Shown one piece after another: positions 56,750 through 64,000 of a DNA stretch of 64,000 bases. Each line of letters starts with the position of its first letter. Within the stretch, counting starts at the first letter, position 1. The stretch is from positions 806,001 to 870,000 of the forward strand of contig NZ_CP136708.1 in assembly GCF_032925565.1 (NCBI RefSeq). The letters run 5' to 3'. The notes beneath the pieces were generated by a model. That model was not told the origin of the DNA, did no database searches, and was given only the letters and a program-made list of their open reading frames with translations. Origin of the DNA: Alteromonas sp. CI.11.F.A3 (lineage in GTDB: Bacteria; Pseudomonadota; Gammaproteobacteria; Enterobacterales; Alteromonadaceae). The position numbers and the translations under genes are program-made.

Positions 56750-57391
56750 TCAACCCCATTGCGATGCAACGTAAGGGTTACTGTCTTTTTCTTTTGCTAC
56801 CGTGGTGGTAGGGCCATGACCAGGATAAATCACCATATCATCAGGTAGCGTTAAAATATTCGCGTTTATTGAATCGAGCAGCTGTTGATGATTTCCCTGA
56901 GGGAAATCAGTGCGGCCAATTGAACCAGCAAAAATCACATCACCCACAATAACCTTGTTACTTATTCGCTCCACAAGAACCACATGGCCAGGGGTATGCC
57001 CCGGGCAGTGCAACACCTCAAGCGTCAGCTCGCCAACTGAAATGGTATCCTTGTCGTTTAACCATTGGTTAGGCACAAAGGGCGTGGCAGGGGGAAAGCC
57101 AAACATTTGGCTTTGCTGCATAAGCGCATCTAGCCAGAATTTGTCACCTAGGTGTGGCCCCACAATCGGCACATCGTAGTATTTAGCCAGTTCGACAGTG
57201 CCGCCTACATGGTCTAAATGACCGTGTGTAAGAATGATTTTTTCAATAGTTACCTGATTATCTGACGCCGCGCAGATGAGCTTCTGTATATCTCCGCCAG
57301 GGTCAACAAATGCCCCTTGCTTGCTGCCTGCGTCCCAAATAAGCGAACAGTTTTGAGCAAATGGCGTCACCGGTATAATATTAATTTCCAA
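56750..57391 (-). CDS. gloC: Hydroxyacylglutathione hydrolase GloC (YcbL-like)
   Basis: A 213-residue type II glyoxalase of the YcbL/GloC kind (S-lactoylglutathione hydrolysis). Zinc ligands: THGHLDHVG, CPGHTPGH, GDVIFAGSIG and YPGHGP. The protein starts at TTG (57391; LEINIIPVTPFAQNCSLIW), seven bases after GGAGG, and this is the family N-terminus. The open frame continues to another TTG at 57409, upstream of that ribosome site. Third gene of an operon with the dehydratase and the amidohydrolase (21-base gap). Confidence 0.94.
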   Translation of the reverse strand: MEINIIPVTPFAQNCSLIWDAGSKQGAFVDPGGDIQKLICAASDNQVTIEKIILTHGHLDHVGGTVELAKYYDVPIVGPHLGDKFWLDALMQQSQMFGFPPATPFVPNQWLNDKDTISVGELTLEVLHCPGHTPGHVVLVERISNKVIVGDVIFAGSIGRTDFPQGNHQQLLDSINANILTLPDDMVIYPGHGPTTTVAKEKDSNPYVASQWG

Positions 57392-57412
57392 TGTGCTTCC
57401 TCCCAACAACGA

Positions 57413-59158
57413 CTATTTCGAAAACACATTTTTGCCTGCTATGTAGGTAGCCTGCACTTGGGTTTTCCAAATATCCTTTTTGTCTATGGTAAAGATATCT
57501 TGATCAACCAGTATAAAATCCGCCCATTTGCCCGGTGTAAGGGTGCCAAGGGTGTCTTCCATATGACCCGCGTAAGCAGCATCTAAGGTAAAGCCTTTAA
57601 AGGCTTGCTTAATCGTAAGTGCCTCGTGGGCATACCAGCCTTTAACGGGTTGGTTTTCTCTGTCTTGGCGAGTTACCGCAGCATGTAATCCATAGAAAGG
57701 GTTAGCCAACTCTACTGGGAAATCTGAGCCAAGAGGCAAAGGAATACCTGATTCCAGTAAAGTTTGCCACGCATAGGCGCCTTCCATTCTATCCTTACCA
57801 ATACGATCTTCAGCCATGTTTTTATCGCTAGTAGCATGTGTTGGTTGCATGGATGGCAATACATCTAACTCGGCAAAACGAGCGAGATCTTCAGGCGCGA
57901 TAACTTGCGCATGTTCTATCCGATTACGTAATTCACTACCGCCAATAGCCGTAAATGTTTTTTCAAATTCATTAAGCGCAACATGATTTGCTTTATCGCC
58001 GATGGCATGATAATTCAATTGGAAACCAGCACCGATTACCGAGGTAAATAACGGTGTCATAACCTCAGGCTGAGTGAGTAATAAACCATGCTGGTGGGGA
58101 GCGTCAGAATAGGGGGCTAATAATGCTGCGCCTCTACTGCCAAGCGCACCATCGCCATAGGCTTTGACTGAACGAATATATAAATAATCGTTAGCGTCAC
58201 GAATGGGCCCTTTTCCTAATAGTTTACTTAAGTCGGGGTCAGTGGCGCTGATCATGGCGTATATTCGAATAGGTAATTCAGCTTGAACCGCTTGTTTAAT
58301 ATAAAAGTCGTACACACCGCGGCCGACACCAGCATCATGCATTGACGTAATGCCATTTGATAGTAAGTGCTTACTAGCTGCATCGAGTTGTCGTTTGTAT
58401 ACCCCATTACTTTGCGTCGGCAAATAGGGTTCGACTAACGCCATGGCATTGTCGATTAATACCCCCGTTGGTTCACCATTAGCATCTTTTACAATTTCAC
58501 CACCAACCGGCGTGGGTGTATCTTTCGTAATACCCGCCAAGGTGAGGGTTTTAGTGTTTGCCCAACCCGCATGGCCATCTACACGGGTTAGCCAAACAGG
58601 GCGATCAGACACTTTTTTGTCTAAATCGTTGCTGGTGGGAAAGGCTCTGTCAGACCATAACTCTTGGTTCCAACCACGGCCAGTAATCCACGGTTGTGTG
58701 CTATTTGCCAGTGCATATTCCGCTACGCTATCTGCGGCGTTGCCAGCACTGGTGCTTTCTCGTAAATCCACTTCAAGTAGGTTTGCTCCCAAGCCTAATA
58801 AATGCCCGTGAGCATCAATTAGACCCGGCAGCATAACGCGGCTTTCACCATCAATGGTTTCTGTTATCGACACATCATCAGTCATGCCTGCTTTAGTGTC
58901 TTTTGCACTGACGTTTAGCGATACCACCTTACCGTCATCAATAAGGATATTTGAGAAGGTCACCAACTCAGCATCATCATTCAGCGTGTAACCTTTTACG
59001 TTGGTAAAAAGTGTTGCTGCACAAGCGATACTGGATAGTGTGGCTATAGCAAGCGCACCACCGAATTTAAGAATGGAGCGCTTTATGACGCGGCTGTTAT
59101 TTTGACTAAGGGTAGTTTCACTTACTATTTCTGTCGTATTAACGTGCATTTTTAGCAT
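57413..59158 (-). CDS. Exported YtcJ-like amidohydrolase
   Basis: A 581-residue metal-dependent amidohydrolase. The N-terminus is long, with a hydrophobic segment (ILKFGGALAIATLSSIACA) that fits an export signal; a lipobox reading SIAC is imperfect. Motifs: DAHGHLLGLGANLLEVDLRE, GRGWNQELW, YGDGALGSRGA, IEHAQVI, GSDFPVE, and the closing ADFILVDQDIF. The catalytic frame fits the YtcJ/amidohydrolase 3 family; the substrate is unknown. Its ATG at 59158 is 2 bases after the dehydratase stop. Confidence 0.9.
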   Translation of the reverse strand: MLKMHVNTTEIVSETTLSQNNSRVIKRSILKFGGALAIATLSSIACAATLFTNVKGYTLNDDAELVTFSNILIDDGKVVSLNVSAKDTKAGMTDDVSITETIDGESRVMLPGLIDAHGHLLGLGANLLEVDLRESTSAGNAADSVAEYALANSTQPWITGRGWNQELWSDRAFPTSNDLDKKVSDRPVWLTRVDGHAGWANTKTLTLAGITKDTPTPVGGEIVKDANGEPTGVLIDNAMALVEPYLPTQSNGVYKRQLDAASKHLLSNGITSMHDAGVGRGVYDFYIKQAVQAELPIRIYAMISATDPDLSKLLGKGPIRDANDYLYIRSVKAYGDGALGSRGAALLAPYSDAPHQHGLLLTQPEVMTPLFTSVIGAGFQLNYHAIGDKANHVALNEFEKTFTAIGGSELRNRIEHAQVIAPEDLARFAELDVLPSMQPTHATSDKNMAEDRIGKDRMEGAYAWQTLLESGIPLPLGSDFPVELANPFYGLHAAVTRQDRENQPVKGWYAHEALTIKQAFKGFTLDAAYAGHMEDTLGTLTPGKWADFILVDQDIFTIDKKDIWKTQVQATYIAGKNVFSK

Positions 59159-59160
59159 GC

Positions 59161-60174
59161 TTATTCTTCCGTGTTAATAATAGGGGGTTGAAGCAAAAAG
59201 TCTCGTTCCCAAATTGCGGCCATAGAGGCTTGGCTAATATTGCCGCCAGACAACATAACCAAAGCCGTTTGGCCAGGTGTTGTGTTAGCAGCCCATGCCG
59301 CAACCGCCGCCATACTCATGGCGCAAGTGGGTTCTATGTGAAGTTTCAATAGGTGCTGCAGCCACTGCGTCCAGTAGGCTATTTGCAATTCGTCCACTTC
59401 GTAAAAATCATCAAGTTCTTGTAATAGAGGAAAGGTCACATTGCCCACTGAGGGTGTTGCAGCGCCGTCGGCAAGGGTCACCGGCGGTGCATTAAGAGCA
59501 ACTATTTCGCCTTGCTGCAATGATTGAGAGGCATCGTTGGCGGCAAGTGGTTCAGCCCCAATCACTAACGCATCGGGTTGTAACGCTCGAGCAGTAAGTA
59601 ACGTGCCCGAAAGCAAGCCACCACCGCCACAAGGGGCAAAAATCGCATCTACCCTGCCTACATCTTCTAACGCTTCCATGGCAGCAGTACCTTGGCCAGC
59701 TACAATATCAGGGTGGTTAAAGGGCGGTATCCATACCGTGCCTGCTTCCTCAGCCGCATTGGCCACGGCAATATCGGCTTCTTGGCGTGTAGGGAAGCGC
59801 TTCAACTGCGCCCCATAGCTTTCAGTGGCTGCTGCTTTGATAGGAGAAATGGTTTCGCTAGCGAAAATAGTCGCGGGAATACCATATTTTGCAGCAGCAT
59901 AAGCCACGGCTTGGGCATGATTGCCTGAACTATTGGCAACCACCTTTTTAGGTAGTTCACCCCGTTCATCTAAGTGGGCCAAGAAATTTAATGCACCACG
60001 TAGCTTAAACGCCCCAATAGTTTGCAAGCACTCAGCTTTAAATAAAATGCGATGTCCCATCCATTTATTTAACAGGCTCGATTCCATAATAGGTGTGCGC
60101 TTAACGTGGTCTTTAATTCTGTCATACGCTTGAATTATGGACGAGTAGGAGAGTTCCGTTTCACTAGGGTGCAT
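59161..60174 (-). CDS. Threonine/serine dehydratase (PLP-dependent)
   Basis: A 337-residue fold-type II PLP enzyme deaminating threonine and/or serine. The PLP lysine is in FKLRGALNFL; phosphate-binding SSGNHAQAVAY; glycine loop APCGGGGLLSG. It lacks the ACT-like regulatory domain of biosynthetic IlvA, so it is of the catabolic/TdcB type. First gene of the operon with the amidohydrolase and gloC. Divergent from the GGDEF/EAL gene. Confidence 0.92.
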   Translation of the reverse strand: MHPSETELSYSSIIQAYDRIKDHVKRTPIMESSLLNKWMGHRILFKAECLQTIGAFKLRGALNFLAHLDERGELPKKVVANSSGNHAQAVAYAAAKYGIPATIFASETISPIKAAATESYGAQLKRFPTRQEADIAVANAAEEAGTVWIPPFNHPDIVAGQGTAAMEALEDVGRVDAIFAPCGGGGLLSGTLLTARALQPDALVIGAEPLAANDASQSLQQGEIVALNAPPVTLADGAATPSVGNVTFPLLQELDDFYEVDELQIAYWTQWLQHLLKLHIEPTCAMSMAAVAAWAANTTPGQTALVMLSGGNISQASMAAIWERDFLLQPPIINTEE

Positions 60175-60330
60175 GAGTAACGCCTTGTATCTGCATTAGA
60201 AATACGTTTATTTAAACGCAGTTATTATTAAGTAAAGGTATACCCTACCATTTAAATGCTAAAAGGCTAATTCATAAAAAATTCATCTTCGCGGTTTATA
60301 GTCCCACCCTCTCGATGAGAGGTAATCGTA

Positions 60331-63303
60331 ATGCAATCAAGAGTTACCCAGCGAATATACGGGCTGCCCCTAGTGCTGTTCGCGTTTCTATCCCTGCTTT
60401 TTGTCGCAGCAGGTGTCTATCTAGACAACGAAGACAAGCGAGTTCGAATTTCGAAAGCCCAATCCGTTGCCGAACAGGTAAAGATTAGCTTAGAAGCATT
60501 CTCTACGGAACGTATTCAAGCCGTTCATAATTTAATGCGAAACTGGCCAACCTTTGCGCCCAACCAAGTGGATTGGTTTAATGCGCAAGCGATGTCGTTG
60601 ATGGGGATGCAGCGCGGATATAGTTCGCTAACCTTTGCTGATCAAAACGGTGTCATTCAGTGGGTAGCGACCCCTAGCCATGGAACGAAAACTCGCCTAT
60701 CAAACGAACTTATCGGCAAGCCACTCGCATCGGTAGGGCTCACTATTCCCACACCTGTTGAATCCTTGGCCAGTACATTGGTTCATTCGTCGGTAACGGG
60801 GCATTATCATATTATTGTTGGCCGTACCATTAGCCCTCAAGAACTCAATCACGGGTACTTACTGGCGGGCTTTGATGCACAAACGATTTTGGGCGTTATG
60901 CTTGGCGAGCTAGAAGGTCCTCAGTTTAATTTTGCGCTTCAAGACGCTGGTCGCACCCTGTTTAGCAATGGTGAGTTAGTTAATGACGGGACCGTGATTG
61001 CGACTGAGCCGTTCTCATTTATTGGTCGTCAGTTTTCGCTGTCTATGCAGACCGAAGTGGGGCGTTATAGAGCAGGTGTATTAGTCGCGGTAATAGGGCT
61101 TTTCATGTCGGCGTTGGCCAGTTGGATTTTTCATAAGCAAATGAAAGGTGCGGTGAATCTATCGGCCAGTCAAAAGCGTTACCTTACGGCCAGTGAGGCC
61201 TCGTTAGATGCGTTAGTCATTTATCGCCCTGCAGGCAATGATTACGAATTAGTTGAAGCCAATCGCCACAGTCGATTCCTATTTCGTGGGGCATGTTCAG
61301 AGTTAAGTACTAAAACACTGAAAGATCAGTTAGCGTTTCTAGGCAAAGCTGACTTGTTTGATAGCGTAATTGCGGTGGCCATGAACCACACGCCCTTTGA
61401 AGAGTATGTCGCTGTTAAGGGCAGTAAAATTACGCCTGAATGGCTGAAGGTCCAAGTGGTTAAAGCCGGGGATAATCTTGCCTTAACCGCAAGGGATGTC
61501 ACAGAGAGATTTAAGGCTCAGCAAGCACTTAAACATAGCGAAGAGCGCTATCGCAGGTTGGTAGATGGCATGCACAGGCACTTCGTTTATACCAAAACCG
61601 CTGAACATAAGTTTATTTATGTGAGTGCTGGAATTAGTACTATCTTAGGTTTTACTCCAGATAATTTCATCGAAAAACAATCTCGATTGGTCAGGAGAAT
61701 ACCAGACGAGACGTTCGATATTCGAGCGAAATCGGTGCAGGGGGTAAAACCCGACCCTTATCTGGTTCACTACACCAGTTATGATGATTCCGAGTTGGTA
61801 CTAGAGTTTTCAGATACCCCTATATTAGATGAATCTGGCGTGCTAATTGCGGTGGAAGGCATCGCCAGGGATGTGACGAAAGAGCAAGAATTACAAGCTG
61901 AAGTGGCGTATCAAGCAAATCACGATCAATTAACGGGTCTACTCAACCGCTATGCTTTTGATAAGCAACTACGAGAAATTTTAGAGGTCAATACCGCCAA
62001 TATACCTGCGACCAATGCAGAAATTGACAGACACAACGTTACTGCCATATACCCTTCACGAGCCTTGGCTGATACTAAAACCGCTGGCGTAATGTGCTTT
62101 ATCGACATGGACAGGTTTAAGTTAGTGAACGACAGCTGTGGTCACCCCGCTGGCGACAAGTTACTTCAAGAAGTGTCTACTATATTTAGGCAGCACATTA
62201 GTGATAAAGACTTACTTGCCCGCATAGGCGGTGATGAGTTTTGTATTATTTATCATGAACAGCCTCTCGATAAAGTAAAAGTAAAGCTCGATAAGCTGTT
62301 AAAGGCCATCTCTACTTATCGATTTATGTATGGAGATAAACTATTTTTCGTTGGTGCAAGCATTGGTGTCATTGAAATAAACCCTCAAGAACATAACGCG
62401 GCAGAGCTTATAAAGGCCGCTGATAATGCCTGTTATAAGGCCAAGCATTTAGGACGAAACAGATACTTTGTCTATCACGCTCAAGATGCACAGCTAGGCA
62501 TGGATAGCAGCGAAAATGACGTACTGCACACCCTGCATAAAGCGCTTCAGTTCGATGGTTTTGAACTATATAGCCAGGCCATTATGCCGCTTAATAGCAT
62601 AGGTGAAGACACGGCCACCGCGCTTGAACACTATGAAATATTGCTACGCTTGACGGGAAGCGACGGCAGCCTTATTAGCCCAGGTTTATTTATTCCTCTT
62701 GCCGAGCGTCATGGCTTAATGAACAAAGTGGACTATTGGGTGGTAGATAATACGTTAAAGACGTTGGAGGCCAATCCGTTGCACGTAGACAATGTGGCTA
62801 AAGTGGCCATTAACTTGTCTGGGATTACCCTTGGTGACGAAATCACTTTGTTGAAAATTACCCAGCGGCTTCAAGGCACCACAGTACCTCTAGAAAAAAT
62901 CTGCTTTGAAATCACCGAGACCACCGCAGTCACTAACTTAAGTGCGGCAAAGCATTTTATCTCTACGCTTCGAGCAATAGGCTGTAGCTTTGCCCTCGAC
63001 GATTTTGGTGCGGGCATGTCGTCGTTCACCTACCTTAAGAACTTGGATGTAGACTACGTCAAAATTGACGGCTCCTTTGTTCGAAATATTGTTCACGATC
63101 CAATCGATCATGCTACAGTTACCGCGATAAATAACATTGCTCACAGTATGGGTAAGCAAACGGTGGCGGAGTTTGTGGTAGATACCGCAACGGCAAATGT
63201 ACTAAAGGTATTGCAGGTAGACTACGGTCAAGGTTTTGCCTTAGATAAGCCCCAGCCCCTTGCTCATCGCGTACAGTGGCTTACAAAACTCGTGTCTGTT
63301 TAG
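60331..63303 (+). CDS. Membrane GGDEF/EAL c-di-GMP protein with PAS domains
   Basis: A 990-residue inner-membrane protein. Membrane helices ~12-30 and ~250-270 enclose a periplasmic sensor of ~215 residues; then two PAS-like regions (~285-395 and ~405-525), a GGDEF domain with intact GGDEF at 633-637, and an EAL domain. The I-site position reads SDKD rather than RxxD, so product inhibition is probably lost. The EAL signature is EIL (769-771), but the other ligands are there: NLSG, FEITET, DDFGAGMSS, VKIDG, AEFV. It may make or break c-di-GMP. AGAGGT ribosome site. Confidence 0.93.
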   Translation: MQSRVTQRIYGLPLVLFAFLSLLFVAAGVYLDNEDKRVRISKAQSVAEQVKISLEAFSTERIQAVHNLMRNWPTFAPNQVDWFNAQAMSLMGMQRGYSSLTFADQNGVIQWVATPSHGTKTRLSNELIGKPLASVGLTIPTPVESLASTLVHSSVTGHYHIIVGRTISPQELNHGYLLAGFDAQTILGVMLGELEGPQFNFALQDAGRTLFSNGELVNDGTVIATEPFSFIGRQFSLSMQTEVGRYRAGVLVAVIGLFMSALASWIFHKQMKGAVNLSASQKRYLTASEASLDALVIYRPAGNDYELVEANRHSRFLFRGACSELSTKTLKDQLAFLGKADLFDSVIAVAMNHTPFEEYVAVKGSKITPEWLKVQVVKAGDNLALTARDVTERFKAQQALKHSEERYRRLVDGMHRHFVYTKTAEHKFIYVSAGISTILGFTPDNFIEKQSRLVRRIPDETFDIRAKSVQGVKPDPYLVHYTSYDDSELVLEFSDTPILDESGVLIAVEGIARDVTKEQELQAEVAYQANHDQLTGLLNRYAFDKQLREILEVNTANIPATNAEIDRHNVTAIYPSRALADTKTAGVMCFIDMDRFKLVNDSCGHPAGDKLLQEVSTIFRQHISDKDLLARIGGDEFCIIYHEQPLDKVKVKLDKLLKAISTYRFMYGDKLFFVGASIGVIEINPQEHNAAELIKAADNACYKAKHLGRNRYFVYHAQDAQLGMDSSENDVLHTLHKALQFDGFELYSQAIMPLNSIGEDTATALEHYEILLRLTGSDGSLISPGLFIPLAERHGLMNKVDYWVVDNTLKTLEANPLHVDNVAKVAINLSGITLGDEITLLKITQRLQGTTVPLEKICFEITETTAVTNLSAAKHFISTLRAIGCSFALDDFGAGMSSFTYLKNLDVDYVKIDGSFVRNIVHDPIDHATVTAINNIAHSMGKQTVAEFVVDTATANVLKVLQVDYGQGFALDKPQPLAHRVQWLTKLVSV

Positions 63304-63312
63304 GAGAATAAA

Positions 63313-63687
63313 ATGGGCTTATTTGACACCTTGCTAGGTAACGCTAGTGAAACCAGCGCTGAAGCGGTAAATGAAGAACTCTCACCCATACTGGCTGAAA
63401 ATGAAACCGTCACCGCCGCATTTAAACTAGTAAGAGATTTAAGTGTATTTACCAATAAGCGTTTGATTCTTATTGATAAGCAAGGACTAACAGGCAGAAA
63501 GGTGAACTACCACTCTATCCCTTATAAGTCGATCACGCAGTTTGTGGTAGAAACGGCAGGCCACTTCGATACCGATGCAGAATTAAAAATATGGTTATCA
63601 GGTAAAAGTGATGCTATCGAAATTGAGTTAAGTAAAGCGTCGGCGCAAGATGTGCAGAAGAACTTAGCCAATCAGATGTTCGCCTAA
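63313..63687 (+). CDS. PH-domain (bPH) protein
   Basis: A 124-residue cytoplasmic protein with a bacterial pleckstrin-homology-like domain (~30-120; SVFTNKRLILIDKQGLTG, YHSIPYKSITQFVVETAG). Ribosome site TAGGAG. Nine bases after the GGDEF/EAL gene and probably cotranscribed. Role unknown. Confidence 0.85.
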   Translation: MGLFDTLLGNASETSAEAVNEELSPILAENETVTAAFKLVRDLSVFTNKRLILIDKQGLTGRKVNYHSIPYKSITQFVVETAGHFDTDAELKIWLSGKSDAIEIELSKASAQDVQKNLANQMFA

Positions 63688-63754
63688 CGCTATATTTTCT
63701 TATTACCGGCCTAGGTTTAACGGCGGGTTAAAAAAGAATAAGCGAAGTATAAAT

Positions 63755-63790
63755 AAAAACGGCGGTGCTTTTAAAAGCACCGCCGTTTTT
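63755..63790. terminator. Bidirectional terminator, perfect 36-base palindrome
   Basis: AAAAACGGCGGTGCTTTT followed directly by its complement; serves the PH-domain gene and the convergent peptidase gene. Confidence 0.93.
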
Positions 63791-63829
63791 TTATTAAAAC
63801 CTTTTTTCAAAGCTTAAAAATCTAAAACC

Positions 63830-64000
63830 TTATTGCTCAGGCGTTAAATTTCTATCGAAGAAGTTAGTAATGGTTTTGTACAAATGGATCCCCGTTTGCT
63901 TGCCACGAATACTGTGCTTCTTACCTGGGTAATCCATGGTTTCAAATGGAATTGCCAAATCCTGAAGGTGCTTGTATAGCATCGTAGAGTGGGTGAACAA
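63830..64000 (-). CDS. S9-family (prolyl oligopeptidase/DPP IV-like) peptidase, 3' end only
   Basis: An open frame enters from the right edge and stops at TAA (63830-63832); 56 codons are visible. The residues (HSTMLYKHLQDLAIPFE, DYPGKKHSIRGK, HLYKTITNFFDRNL) match the C-terminal end of S9 serine peptidases, with the catalytic His in GKKHSIRGK. The rest of the gene, including Ser and Asp, lies outside the window. Confidence 0.8.
   Translation of the reverse strand: MFTHSTMLYKHLQDLAIPFETMDYPGKKHSIRGKQTGIHLYKTITNFFDRNLTPEQ

Overview
The window is ordinary chromosomal DNA of a marine gammaproteobacterium, most likely Alteromonas or a close relative in Alteromonadaceae. This rests on gene content and protein style rather than a database search: a Na+-translocating NADH:quinone reductase operon with apbE and nqrM, FabV, two large TonB-dependent receptors, a CrbS/CrbR-type acetate regulatory pair, moderate GC and many compact intrinsic terminators. 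There is no phage, integrase, transposase, CRISPR array, rRNA or tRNA that I can see.

Layout. 1-15 kb is an acetate-use region: acs (cut by the left edge), a LuxR-type response regulator 12 bp behind it (CrbR-like), the SLC5-fused hybrid kinase CrbS, and divergent from it a DUF4212 small subunit plus a sodium/acetate-type symporter, then a DUF294 cNMP/CBS/nucleotidyltransferase protein and a DnaQ-like exonuclease. Inserted between crbR and crbS are a RimK-centred four-gene operon (ATP-grasp ligase, aspartoacylase-like hydrolase, retropepsin-like protease, periplasmic binding-like protein) and a small MscS-type protein. 15-23.5 kb holds single genes and pairs: a response-regulator diguanylate cyclase, a MAPEG protein, a secreted fasciclin protein, a TPR lipoprotein, a 2OG-Fe(II) oxygenase, nupC-udk, and a membrane-anchored PhnD-like protein overlapping a two-helix membrane protein. 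23.9-30.6 kb carries an Oar-like TonB receptor, a DJ-1/PfpI protein and a second TonB receptor. 31-42 kb is core metabolism: argR/mdh (divergent), katG, ppc, fklB and fabV. 42-49.4 kb is nqrABCDEF-apbE-nqrM, with the flavin and iron-sulphur ligands visible. 49.4-64 kb holds a MITE-like element, dinB with a LexA box, and small enzymes and regulators: DUF1653, a metallo-beta-lactamase protein, a sterol-desaturase-family protein, a Crp/Fnr protein, a class II amidotransferase, LysR/VOC, a dehydratase-amidohydrolase-gloC operon, a GGDEF/EAL protein, a PH-domain protein and the 3' end of an S9 peptidase.

How it fits together. The first 15 kb reads as one physiological unit: uptake of acetate (symporter), activation (Acs) and a dedicated sensor-regulator pair, with a twin repeat between the divergent kinase and symporter genes that could be the regulator's binding site. 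The nqr block is a self-sufficient respiratory sodium pump with its flavin transferase and maturation factor.

I did not find a clear new defence or mobile system. The items most worth a second look are: a probable small RNA with a UCUCCC-bearing loop near argR; the RimK/aspartoacylase/retropepsin operon; the PhnD-like/two-helix membrane pair beside a TonB receptor; the twin operator-like repeat in front of the symporter; and two families of structured intergenic repeats. Start sites were chosen from ribosome binding sites and family lengths, and several differ from the longest open frame.
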